Shown here: piece by piece, positions 9,402 to 16,715 of the stretch
Layout: every line of letters begins with the position of its first letter
Numbering within the stretch: the first letter of the stretch is position 1
Origin: Bacteroidales bacterium
GTDB lineage: Bacteria; Bacteroidota; Bacteroidia; Bacteroidales; 4484-276
DNA length: 41,506 bases
Assembly (NCBI GenBank): GCA_014860585.1
Contig: JACZJL010000047.1
Location: forward strand, 1 to 41,506
Direction: 5' to 3'
Notes under the pieces: generated by a model
What the model was told of the DNA's origin: nothing
What the model saw: only the letters and a program-made list of their open reading frames with translations
The model's database searches: none
Translations under genes and position numbers: made by a program

Positions 9402-9745
9402 AATACTTAATCAAAATATTGTTAAAAAGTTATCTGGTCATCAGATTTGTTGCTTACTACATTATTGAGATGATCAAAGCTAACTTGCTGATTGCTGCCG
9501 ATATTCTTTCTGTGAATCCAAAAATGACACCGGGCATTGTCAGGATAAAACTTGACGTGACCTCTGACCAGGAAATTCTGAGTCTTTTCAATCTGCTGTC
9601 GATGACTCCCGGCTCGCTAAGTATTGATGTTTCAGATGACAAAAAGTGCATTTATGTTCATGGTTGGAACATTGATGATGTGGAAAAGTTCAAACAAGAA
9701 ATAAAGACCAACCTTGAAAAAAGGGTATTGGAGATTTTCAGATGA
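9398..9745 (+). CDS. mrpE: Na+/H+ antiporter subunit E (MrpE/MnhE), short form
   Basis: A 115-residue MNHE-family subunit. One hydrophobic segment near the N-terminus runs into the family block IIEMIKANLLIAADIL, followed by PGIVRIKLDVTSDQEILSL and a soluble C-terminal part with SIDVSDDKKCIYVHGWNI. Canonical MrpE is about 160 residues with extra N-terminal membrane helices, so this is a shortened form of the kind seen in several anaerobic or group-2-like Mrp operons. It is coupled to its neighbours by ATGA overlaps at both ends. Confidence 0.9.
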   Translation: MKYLIKILLKSYLVIRFVAYYIIEMIKANLLIAADILSVNPKMTPGIVRIKLDVTSDQEILSLFNLLSMTPGSLSIDVSDDKKCIYVHGWNIDDVEKFKQEIKTNLEKRVLEIFR

Positions 9746-10032
9746 AAACTATGGAATTTAGCATAATTGATTTTGCTGCATTGGTGGCATTTGGGATGCT
9801 CATCCTTTCGATGGCTATCACTTTCTGGCGATTGGTAAAAGGCCCTACATTACCCGACAGGGTTGTAGCACTTGATCTGTTTGCCAATCTTACGATCGGT
9901 ATGATTTTTACCCTTGTTTTTTACACCAGACAAACAATCTATCTTGATGTGGCTGTTTTTATTGCCCTTATTGTTTTTATGGGCAATGTGGCCGTTTCAC
10001 GATTTTTAAAGCGGAGGTTTCATGATAAGTGA
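9742..10032 (+). CDS. mrpF: Na+/H+ antiporter subunit F (MrpF/MnhF)
   Basis: A 96-residue protein with three membrane segments. The MrpF signature is RLVKGPTLPDRVVALDLFANL (about residues 30-50), whose conserved Asp lies in the PDRVVALD block. Its last 11 bases overlap the start of mrpG. Confidence 0.95.
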   Translation: MKTMEFSIIDFAALVAFGMLILSMAITFWRLVKGPTLPDRVVALDLFANLTIGMIFTLVFYTRQTIYLDVAVFIALIVFMGNVAVSRFLKRRFHDK

Positions 10033-10396
10033 ATGGATTGCGGGAATATTGCTTGTTTCAGGCGCCTTTTTTATGCTGATCGCCTCCATTGGTATGGTTA
10101 GGCTTAATGATCTTTATATGCGCATGCATGCCTCCACCAAAGCACCGTCATTAGGGATTTTTCTGATGGTCATGTCTATCATCGTTTATTTTTTCAAATT
10201 CTGGACTTCGTTTGAAGGGTTGATAATCCTGTTTTTTGTTTTTCTTACCACACCAGTTGGTTCACATATGATCTCAAGTGTTGCACATTCGATGGGTGTG
10301 AAAAAGGATGAAAATACAATTGTTGATGAAATGGAAGAAGAATCTTCTTTAAAAAAAGAAATCGGTTCGTTTGGAAAGAAATCGGGAAAATTTTGA
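10022..10396 (+). CDS. mrpG: Na+/H+ antiporter subunit G (MrpG/MnhG)
   Basis: A 124-residue protein with three membrane segments and the MnhG/PhaG signature GMVRLNDLYMRMHASTKAPSLG at about residues 24-45. The family core ends near residue 95; the extra tail (ENTIVDEMEEESSLKKEIG) is charged and cytoplasmic. It closes the mrp operon and ends 8 bp from the convergent stop codon of the response regulator gene, with no visible hairpin between them. Confidence 0.95.
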   Translation: MISEWIAGILLVSGAFFMLIASIGMVRLNDLYMRMHASTKAPSLGIFLMVMSIIVYFFKFWTSFEGLIILFFVFLTTPVGSHMISSVAHSMGVKKDENTIVDEMEEESSLKKEIGSFGKKSGKF

Positions 10397-10404
10397 TTCC
10401 CGGA

Positions 10405-11112
10405 CTAAAGGTTTGAAACCAGCTTAAATCCTATTCCATGAACGTTGATGAGTTCAACGTTTTTGTCATCTTTCAGAAACTTGCGAAGCTTGGTAATATA
10501 AACATCCATACTCCTCGCATTGAAATAACTGTCGTCGCTCCAAATCTCCTTAAGGGCATAACTTCTGTCGAGCACCTGGTTTAGGTTCAGGGATAGTAAT
10601 CTGAGTAATGCCGATTCCTTAGAGGTGAGTTTTTGATCTTTATCCTTATAGCTGAGCATCTGCCTGTTGAAATCGAAAATATATTCGCCGACTTTGAAAA
10701 TATTATTCCCAATCTCCCCGCCCCTGCGTTCACGTGCCCGGCGCAAAATGGCCTGCATCCTGACAAGTAATTCCTCCATGCTGAATGGTTTGGTGAGATA
10801 ATCATCGGCGCCCAGGGAAAAACCCTTGAGCTTGTCTTCCTGCATTGATTTGGCAGTTAAAAAGAGTACAGGAATGGTTTTGTCTTTTTCTCTGATCTCT
10901 TTCACCAGAGTAAAGCCATCTTTGATGGGCATCATCACATCCACAATACAAAAACTGAAATAGCCTTTATCAAATGCATTGATTGCTTCCTGACCATTAA
11001 CTGAAAGTGTTGTTTCATAACCTTTTACATCCAGATAGGATTTCAATACACTTCCGAGATTCTTGTCATCTTCGGCAAGTAGTACTTTAACTTTTTGAAT
11101 TCCTTTATCCAT
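10405..11112 (-). CDS. rprY: RprY-like response regulator, OmpR family
   Basis: A 235-residue two-component regulator. The receiver domain (residues 8-120) has the acidic pocket Glu14/Asp15/Asp16, phospho-acceptor Asp58 (CIVDVMMP), Thr86 and Lys108 (YLTKPFS). A winged-helix DNA-binding domain follows (about 135-235), with the OmpR-type LTSKESALLRLL and DVYITKLRKFLK elements. The closest family I recognise is RprY of Bacteroides and Porphyromonas, which in Porphyromonas has been linked to sodium (NQR) and stress genes. It sits 69 bp downstream of its kinase gene on the same strand. The gene name is by resemblance. Confidence 0.88.
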   Translation of the reverse strand: MDKGIQKVKVLLAEDDKNLGSVLKSYLDVKGYETTLSVNGQEAINAFDKGYFSFCIVDVMMPIKDGFTLVKEIREKDKTIPVLFLTAKSMQEDKLKGFSLGADDYLTKPFSMEELLVRMQAILRRARERRGGEIGNNIFKVGEYIFDFNRQMLSYKDKDQKLTSKESALLRLLSLNLNQVLDRSYALKEIWSDDSYFNARSMDVYITKLRKFLKDDKNVELINVHGIGFKLVSNL

Positions 11113-11181
11113 GGAGATGATCTTTTTAATTAATTTTCAGAGCGTAAAATTAACAGATTTTTAGACAAAGAAAATAAATTT

Positions 11182-12621
11182 TTAAATTTCAGTCTTTTTT
11201 GTCTTCCCCGTAAACGGTAAAAACAGGCTGAATGTGGATCCTGATTTCAACTCGCTCACAACTGTTACTTTTCCTCCGTGGCGCTCAACAATATTTTTCA
11301 CATAACTAAGCCCAAGGCCAAAACCTTTAACGTCATGGATATTGCCGGTAGGAACCCGGTAAAGTTTATCAAATATTTTTTTCTGGTTTTCCTTGCTGAT
11401 TCCGATCCCGTTATCACTTATAGATACTATAACCCCTTCTGGATAGTTGCTTGTTGAAACCTTGATGAGCGGCTTACGGGGAGTGTATTTCGCGGCATTG
11501 TCAATAAGGTTTGAAAGGACATTTGAAAGATGCCATTTATCAACAAAAACGAACGGACGCTCGGCCTTGAAGTTTTTGGTAATTTTCCCGTCTTTCACTT
11601 CTACCTGAATGCCAATGATATGAATCACGTGATCAATGATATCATGAATATTAACCTTTTCGCGCTTCAATCTGAAATCCTCTTTTTCGATGATGGCATT
11701 TTGTAAAATTTTTTCGGCAATCCCCCCAAGTCGCTGATTTTCATCACTGATCACTTTGATGTAACTATCGGCGAGCGGTTCATTTTTCTTCACGTCCACA
11801 TCATTTAATGCTTCACATGCCAGCGAAATGGTGGAGATTGGGGTTTTGATTTCGTGCGTCATGTTGTTGATGAAGTCGGTTTTCATCTCCGACAGGCGGT
11901 TTTGCCAGACAATGATTTTGATTACATAAACAAAGAGCATCATGATGATGATAATAAGGATAAGTGAAATCAGTATCATACTGGCTGTTTGTTTAATTAA
12001 AAAACGAGTTTTGTAAGGAAAGTAAATCATCAGGTAATCGGGATTCTCGTGCAATTCGCCCGGGTAAAGGGTGTAAACAAGTGCATTATCCATCAACTGT
12101 TCTTTGAATTGTCCGGTGCGTTCAAATATTAACTTTTGCCTGGAGGCACTGAATACCCCAAACTCATACAATGTTTCAATCCCCTTATTCAACAATTCTT
12201 TTTGTAAAAGCGAGTCAAGGATAGATTTATTCAACGCAAGCTCAATGTCAAATTTCATCTTATCATCAAGCATTTCGCCAAGAACTTCTCTTGCCAGGTA
12301 AGTCTTGCGAATGATCTTTTTGATCTCCTCAGCATCTGAAGCTAAAAAAAGGCTATCAGTGAGCAGCATGTTAATGGTATCAATCGAACTGATAAACCGG
12401 TTCACATTGGCTTTTTGAATGAGTGTAGTCTGCAACTGATCGTAAGTTTCAATTTTTTCAAGTTTGGTAATAACGTTTGACACCGCTTCATTCACTTTGT
12501 TTTCAAAATCCATTCGTTCGACTGTAATGGTATTTTTTACCCAATAGACCTGAACTGCTATTAAGCTTAGCAGCACAAATGAGATGATAAGAATGATAAG
12601 ATTGATCAGGTTCTTGTTCAT
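11182..12621 (-). CDS. rprX: RprX-like sensor histidine kinase
   Basis: A 479-residue membrane kinase. Membrane helix 1 is at about residues 8-28 and helix 2 at about 211-235, with a periplasmic sensor region of about 180 residues between them. The HisKA domain carries His256 (NNMTHEIKTPIS). The HATPase domain has the N box (LSNLIDNAAKYTP), G1 (ISDNGIGI) and G2 (GFGLGLSYV) motifs. It is upstream of and cotranscribed with the RprY-like regulator. The sensor region matches no domain I can name, so the stimulus is unknown. Confidence 0.9.
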   Translation of the reverse strand: MNKNLINLIILIISFVLLSLIAVQVYWVKNTITVERMDFENKVNEAVSNVITKLEKIETYDQLQTTLIQKANVNRFISSIDTINMLLTDSLFLASDAEEIKKIIRKTYLAREVLGEMLDDKMKFDIELALNKSILDSLLQKELLNKGIETLYEFGVFSASRQKLIFERTGQFKEQLMDNALVYTLYPGELHENPDYLMIYFPYKTRFLIKQTASMILISLILIIIIMMLFVYVIKIIVWQNRLSEMKTDFINNMTHEIKTPISTISLACEALNDVDVKKNEPLADSYIKVISDENQRLGGIAEKILQNAIIEKEDFRLKREKVNIHDIIDHVIHIIGIQVEVKDGKITKNFKAERPFVFVDKWHLSNVLSNLIDNAAKYTPRKPLIKVSTSNYPEGVIVSISDNGIGISKENQKKIFDKLYRVPTGNIHDVKGFGLGLSYVKNIVERHGGKVTVVSELKSGSTFSLFLPFTGKTKKTEI

Positions 12622-12674
12622 AACGCTTTATTGGGCTAAAAATTCAGGGAGCTATCGATGTCCCAATTTCCAGA

Positions 12675-12682
12675 CAAAAGTA
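12675..12682 (-). promoter_or_regulatory. Candidate -7 element of the rprXY-like operon
   Basis: Read on the minus strand this is TACTTTTG, an exact TAnnTTTG match, about 54 bp before the kinase start. An ATTG lies 22 bp further upstream (12705-12708) as an imperfect -33 element. The tandem TTAAC array begins just beyond it. Confidence 0.5.
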
Positions 12683-12710
12683 ATCGATCAAAAATCCTCA
12701 AAGTCAATGA

Positions 12711-12745
12711 TTAACGTAATTTAACGTTAATTAAAGTCCTTTAAC
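12711..12745. promoter_or_regulatory. Fourfold TTAA(C/A) tandem array, candidate OmpR-family operator
   Basis: TTAACG at 12711, TTAACG at 12721, TTAAAG at 12731 and TTAACT at 12741 recur exactly every 10 bp. The second unit is also the perfect palindrome TTAACGTTAA. Tandem half-sites one helical turn apart are the normal target architecture of OmpR-family dimers. The array lies upstream of the rprXY-like promoter on one side and of a plus-strand -7-like box (12742-12749) on the other. Confidence 0.6.
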
Positions 12746-12763
12746 TTTCGCGGTTTTTGGCTG

Positions 12764-12949
12764 ATGAGCAACACCTTCTCTTTTTACATCTCCGGGAAAA
12801 CTTTCGCCCTATTATGGAGGGGGTGCTTTTGGGCACATATTTACTGGATCAAAAATATGGAATTGAAAGCGCTTTCTTTATGGGTCAGTTCAATTATGGT
12901 GTTTGCTTTTAAGGCTGGCGTTTTGTTCGAAGTCCGGAGATATGAATAA
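12764..12949 (+). CDS. Possible small membrane-type protein (doubtful)
   Basis: A 61-codon frame starting with ATG at 12764, about 15 bp downstream of TAACTTTC (12742-12749), a one-mismatch -7 element. The product is Trp- and Phe-rich with a hydrophobic centre (LSLWVSSIMVFAFKAGVLF). It belongs to no family I recognise. It is listed only because it directly follows the TTAAC array on the strand opposite the kinase. The rest of the interval 12950-13032 shows nothing recognisable. Confidence 0.25.
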   Translation: MSNTFSFYISGKTFALLWRGCFWAHIYWIKNMELKALSLWVSSIMVFAFKAGVLFEVRRYE

Positions 12950-13032
12950 ACTTGCGCATAAATCATCCCGGCAAACTGATTTGGGCAATGAGACAGGAAA
13001 GGTTAGTAAATTATTTGCCTGGCAGCAGAGAT

Positions 13033-13767
13033 TTAAATAGCAGGCTCTTCTTCAACCGGAAGTAATGCAAAAGCTTTTTCGGAAGCAATCTTTTCGGCGC
13101 CTTTTATCGAAAAATCACACCCGGTTGCATAAACCTTTTCATCTATTACAATTTCGACCACGTATTGCTTTTTGCTACCTGTTCCAACTTCCGACACCAC
13201 ATTGAATTTTACCTCTTTGCGCTCTTTTTGCGACCATTCGATCAGCTTGCTTTTAAAATTGTTCTCAAACTTTTCCAGCTCGTCAATGTCAAAATGAACA
13301 TTGATTATCCGGTTGACAACAACTTTTCTGGTGAAATTATATCCTTTATCCAGATAAATAGCTCCGATCAAAGCCTCAAATGCATCGCCGGTCATCGATC
13401 GGAAAAAAGACTTTGAATCCTGGCTGGATTGAATAAACTGATGAATCCCCATCTTATTGGACAGCTTGTTCAGTTGTTCGCGACTGACCAGTTTTGAGCG
13501 CATTTCGGTGAGAAAACCTTCTTCTTTATAGGGGAATTTTTTGAATAAGTAGTCAGCAACGATGGAACTTAACACCGCATCGCCTAAATATTCGAGTCGT
13601 TCGTTGGAAAGTTTGTGGCCATTTTGCTCCGTTGCGGCCGAGCGATGAAGTAAGGCCAACTTATAAATCATGACATTTCCCGGGTAAAATCCAAAAATGT
13701 TCTTCAGGGAAATGATCAGGTTTTTATCGGACGATAAACAAGCTTTTATTCTACTGAGCAAGATCAA
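13033..13767 (-). CDS. rnc: Ribonuclease III
   Basis: A 244-residue double-stranded RNA endonuclease that processes rRNA precursors and other duplex RNAs. The RNase III signature NERLEYLGDAV is at residues 55-65, with catalytic Glu59/Asp63 and the second acidic pair Asp128/Glu131 (GDAFEALIGAIYLD). A dsRNA-binding domain follows at about 175-240 (FKSKLIEWSQKE to AEKIASEKAFALL). It is the last gene of the acpP-fabF-rnc operon, 12 bp after fabF, an order common in Bacteroidota. Confidence 0.96.
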   Translation of the reverse strand: MILLSRIKACLSSDKNLIISLKNIFGFYPGNVMIYKLALLHRSAATEQNGHKLSNERLEYLGDAVLSSIVADYLFKKFPYKEEGFLTEMRSKLVSREQLNKLSNKMGIHQFIQSSQDSKSFFRSMTGDAFEALIGAIYLDKGYNFTRKVVVNRIINVHFDIDELEKFENNFKSKLIEWSQKERKEVKFNVVSEVGTGSKKQYVVEIVIDEKVYATGCDFSIKGAEKIASEKAFALLPVEEEPAI

Positions 13768-13779
13768 CGGAAAACCAGA

Positions 13780-15033
13780 TTAGGCCTTAAATTTTTTAAT
13801 AGCGATACAGGTGTTGTGACCTCCGAAACCAAAAGCATTAGAGAGTGCAAAATCAACCTGGCGTTTCACCGCTTGATGAAAAGTGAAGTTGAGATTATTA
13901 TCAATTTCCGGATCATCGGTAAAGTGATTGATCGTCGGGGGAATGATATTGTTTTTCACAGTGAGAATTGTTGCAATCACTTCAACCACTGCAGCAGCAC
14001 CCAGCAAATGACCATGCATTGATTTGGTAGCGTTCAGGTTGATTTTATAGGCATGTTCTCCGAAAAGACTTACAACTGCTTTGGGTTCGGCAATATCCCC
14101 AACCGGTGTGGAAGTTCCGTGGGTATTGATGTGGTCAACATCGGTGAGTTTCATTCCGGCATCCCGGATAGCAAGCCTCATTGCCATCATTGCCCCAAGT
14201 CCGTCGGGATGAGGTGAGGTGATATGATAAGCGTCAGCAGAGCTGCCTTCACCAGCAATTTCGGCATAGATCGTGGCGCCTCTTTTTAAAGCATGTTCGT
14301 ACTCTTCAAGGATCAAAGCGCCACCGCCTTCACCCAGAACAAATCCGTCCCTGTCCTTATCAAACGGGCGGGATGCGGTTTTTGGATCATCATTTCGTGT
14401 TGATATGGCGTGCATTGCGTTGAAGCCTCCGATGCCTGCCGGATTAACACCAGCTTCGGCGCCACCTGTTACAAAAACGTCGGCTTTGCCAAGCCTGATA
14501 TGGTTGAAAGCATCCAAAATGGCATGTCCTGCCGATGCACAAGCAGAAGTAGTTGCATAATTCGGGCCCCTGAATCCATATTTGATCGAAATATGGCCGG
14601 GAGCAATATCGCCAATAATTTTTGGAATAAAAAAAGGATTGAACCGCGGCGTACCATCTCCTTTGGCAAATTCGACCACCTCATTCAAAAATGAGGTGAA
14701 CCCGCCGATGCCTGTTCCAAAGATCACTCCAACCCTGTCTTTATCCAGTTTGTCGAGATCAAACTTTGCGTCTTCGATGGCCTGATCGGCAGCTATCATT
14801 GCAAATTGTGCATACGGGTCTATCTTCCTGACCTCTTTTCGGTCGAAATAGTCGGTAGGCTCGTAGTTTTTTATTTCACATGCAAATTGTGTTTTGTACC
14901 TGGAAGCATCAAAGCGCGTAATAGCGGCAGCGCCGCTTACCCCATTGAGCAAGCTGTTCCATAATTCGTCAACAGTATTGCCTAATGGGGTAATTGCACC
15001 TAATCCTGTAACAACGACCCGTTTTAGATTCAT
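13780..15033 (-). CDS. fabF: 3-oxoacyl-[acyl-carrier-protein] synthase II
   Basis: A 417-residue condensing enzyme that elongates acyl-ACP with malonyl-ACP in type II fatty acid synthesis. The catalytic triad is Cys165 (TTSACASAGHA), His305 (NTHGTSTPVGD) and His340 (TKSMHGHLLGAAA), with Lys337 beside it. The length and the C-terminal SNAFGFGGHN block are standard for KAS II. It lies 15 bp downstream of acpP and 12 bp upstream of rnc. Confidence 0.97.
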   Translation of the reverse strand: MNLKRVVVTGLGAITPLGNTVDELWNSLLNGVSGAAAITRFDASRYKTQFACEIKNYEPTDYFDRKEVRKIDPYAQFAMIAADQAIEDAKFDLDKLDKDRVGVIFGTGIGGFTSFLNEVVEFAKGDGTPRFNPFFIPKIIGDIAPGHISIKYGFRGPNYATTSACASAGHAILDAFNHIRLGKADVFVTGGAEAGVNPAGIGGFNAMHAISTRNDDPKTASRPFDKDRDGFVLGEGGGALILEEYEHALKRGATIYAEIAGEGSSADAYHITSPHPDGLGAMMAMRLAIRDAGMKLTDVDHINTHGTSTPVGDIAEPKAVVSLFGEHAYKINLNATKSMHGHLLGAAAVVEVIATILTVKNNIIPPTINHFTDDPEIDNNLNFTFHQAVKRQVDFALSNAFGFGGHNTCIAIKKFKA

Positions 15034-15048
15034 TGCAGCTGGATTGTT

Positions 15049-15285
15049 TTATTTTACATTAGTCTCGATATAGGAGATGGCATCGCCTACAGTCGAGATC
15101 TTTTCTGCCTGATCGTCCGGAATAGCAATATTGAATTCTTTTTCGAACTCCATAATAAGTTCTACGGTGTCAAGCGAATCAGCGCCAAGATCATTTGTGA
15201 AACTTGCTTGTGGTGTAACTTCGTTTTCGTCAACGCCAAGCTTGTCAACGATGATCGTTTTAACTCTAGTTGAAATGTCAGACAT
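15049..15285 (-). CDS. acpP: Acyl carrier protein
   Basis: A 78-residue acidic helical protein. The ATG at 15285 is chosen over an in-frame upstream extension to 15345 because MSDISTRVK is the normal ACP N-terminus and the acpP promoter lies at 15315-15346. Ser37 in the [10 protein letters not shown] motif carries the 4'-phosphopantetheine arm. It is the first gene of the fatty acid operon and partner of the FabF encoded next to it. Confidence 0.97.
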   Translation of the reverse strand: MSDISTRVKTIIVDKLGVDENEVTPQASFTNDLGADSLDTVELIMEFEKEFNIAIPDDQAEKISTVGDAISYIETNVK

Positions 15286-15314
15286 ATTCTTTATTTTTTT
15301 AGTTAAACTGGCGG

Positions 15315-15346
15315 CAAAGGAAATACTTTTACCCCTTATGACCAAA
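15315..15346 (-). promoter_or_regulatory. Promoter of the acpP-fabF-rnc operon
   Basis: On the minus strand, TTTG (15343-15346) is followed after exactly 20 bp by TTCCTTTG (15315-15322). This matches the Bacteroidota -33/-7 pattern TTTG-N19-21-TAnnTTTG with one mismatch. It sits 30 bp upstream of the acpP start and supports the short ACP start. Confidence 0.6.
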
Positions 15347-15488
15347 ATATTTTTGCTAATAATTCAAAAAACTTTTGTTTAATCAAAAGAGAAACAAATA
15401 TTTAAGCGTAATTCGCTCATTACCAAAATTGGTTGTTTATTGAAAAAAACCAAAATTTCCAATACTTTTAGCGATGAATAAATTAAAG

Positions 15489-15520
15489 TTGCTTTACTTT
15501 GATCGCTGAAATAAAGTTTG
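15489..15520 (+). promoter_or_regulatory. Possible promoter of purN
   Basis: TTG (15489-15491), then 21 bp, then AAAGTTTG (15513-15520), a one-mismatch -7 element. It ends 7 bp before the purN ATG, which implies a very short leader. Confidence 0.35.
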
Positions 15521-15527
15521 AACACCA

Positions 15528-16124
15528 ATGAAACGAATTGCCATTTTTGCTTCGGGAAACGGGTCAAATGCCCAGCGAATTGCTGAATATTTCACCGGAA
15601 ACAATGCTGTTGAGGTGGCAATGATATTATCGAACCGGCAGGATGCTTTTGTGTTGAAACGGGCGAATAGACTCGGAATTCCGGCAAGGGTGTTTGATCG
15701 AAGTTCTTTTTATAAGACTGATGAGGTGTTGGAGTGGTTGGTGGAAGCAAAAATTGACCTGATCGTCCTGGCAGGTTTTCTTTGGCTGGTTCCATCAAAC
15801 CTGGTTGCTGCGTATCCGAATCGAATCCTCAATATTCATCCTGCTTTACTTCCGGGTTATGGAGGTAAAGGCATGTATGGAGATATTGTACACAAAGCTG
15901 TGATTGATGCAGGTGAAACTGAAAGTGGGATTACAATCCATTTTGTTGATGAAAAATACGATCATGGAAACATTATCTTTCAAGCCACCTGCAAAATTGA
16001 AGCCGGAGATACACCGGAAAAGCTGGCACACAAGGTGCATCAGCTTGAGCATAAGCATTATCCCAAAGTAATTGAGCATGTATTATATGACAGGATAAGT
16101 TTCTTAAAGCATCACCATGATTAG
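15528..16124 (+). CDS. purN: Phosphoribosylglycinamide formyltransferase
   Basis: A 198-residue enzyme that transfers a formyl group from 10-formyltetrahydrofolate to GAR in purine synthesis. The N-terminal phosphate-binding loop ASGNGSNAQRI is at residues 8-18. Catalytic residues are Asn102 and His104 (LNIHPALLPGYGG) and Asp145 (DEKYDHGNII). It is full length. It is divergent from acpP with about 240 bp between the two starts. Confidence 0.95.
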   Translation: MKRIAIFASGNGSNAQRIAEYFTGNNAVEVAMILSNRQDAFVLKRANRLGIPARVFDRSSFYKTDEVLEWLVEAKIDLIVLAGFLWLVPSNLVAAYPNRILNIHPALLPGYGGKGMYGDIVHKAVIDAGETESGITIHFVDEKYDHGNIIFQATCKIEAGDTPEKLAHKVHQLEHKHYPKVIEHVLYDRISFLKHHHD

Positions 16125-16185
16125 TATTTCATTCACCTGCAGTAATAATATTTCTTCTTGTTTTTCGTCATTTAATGAAATCTGA

Positions 16186-16216
16186 GTTGATCAATTGAGT
16201 GGTTTGCTTAATTTTG
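16186..16216 (+). promoter_or_regulatory. Promoter of the receiver-cyclase gene cluster
   Basis: GTTG (16186-16189), 19 bp, then TAATTTTG (16209-16216), an exact TAnnTTTG box at correct spacing. Transcription would start near 16223, which rules out the upstream in-frame TTG at 16195 and supports the ATG at 16264. Confidence 0.65.
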
Positions 16217-16263
16217 TCAATAAATTTACTGAACAATTCTTAAAACTCTTCTATTGTAAAATA

Positions 16264-16689
16264 ATGGGTAAAAAACCAAAAGACCCTCTGGAAATCAAAG
16301 TCAACTGGCGTTACAGGACGATCCTGATCGTTGACAACGTTCAGGACAATTTCGAGATATTGAAAGCGGCACTCGCGCCAACTCACGCAAAGATTGAATA
16401 TGCACGCTCAGGACTTGAGGGTATGCGAAAATGCATCGAAAGCAAAAGGATAGACGTTGTGCTTCTGGACGTTGACCTGCCCGACATCAAAGCGCTTGAT
16501 GCAGCACGTAATTTGAAACTAATCAGGGAAGATGTAGTAATCATCGGACAGTCAGTGTTTTTAGCAACTGCTTCACGAAGTGAATGCCTGGCATCGGGAA
16601 TGGATGAATTTTTTATTAAACCAATAAATCCAAACGAGTTAATCGCCCTGATCAGAGCTGCCCTAATTAAAAGAGATAAAAGAGTTTAA
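16264..16689 (+). CDS. Receiver-only response regulator
   Basis: 141 residues from ATG 16264, consisting of a CheY-like receiver and almost nothing else. It has the first strand with an acidic pair (ILIVDNVQDN, where the usual VDD is VDN), the phospho-acceptor region VVLLDVDLPD, and the conserved Lys in FFIKPINPNEL. There is no output domain, so it must act through a partner. It lies 26 bp upstream of a membrane cyclase gene on the same strand and under the promoter at 16186-16216, so the cyclase or an unlinked kinase are the natural candidates. Confidence 0.85.
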   Translation: MGKKPKDPLEIKVNWRYRTILIVDNVQDNFEILKAALAPTHAKIEYARSGLEGMRKCIESKRIDVVLLDVDLPDIKALDAARNLKLIREDVVIIGQSVFLATASRSECLASGMDEFFIKPINPNELIALIRAALIKRDKRV

Positions 16690-16715
16690 TCAGGTGAATA
16701 TAAACTAAAATTGTA

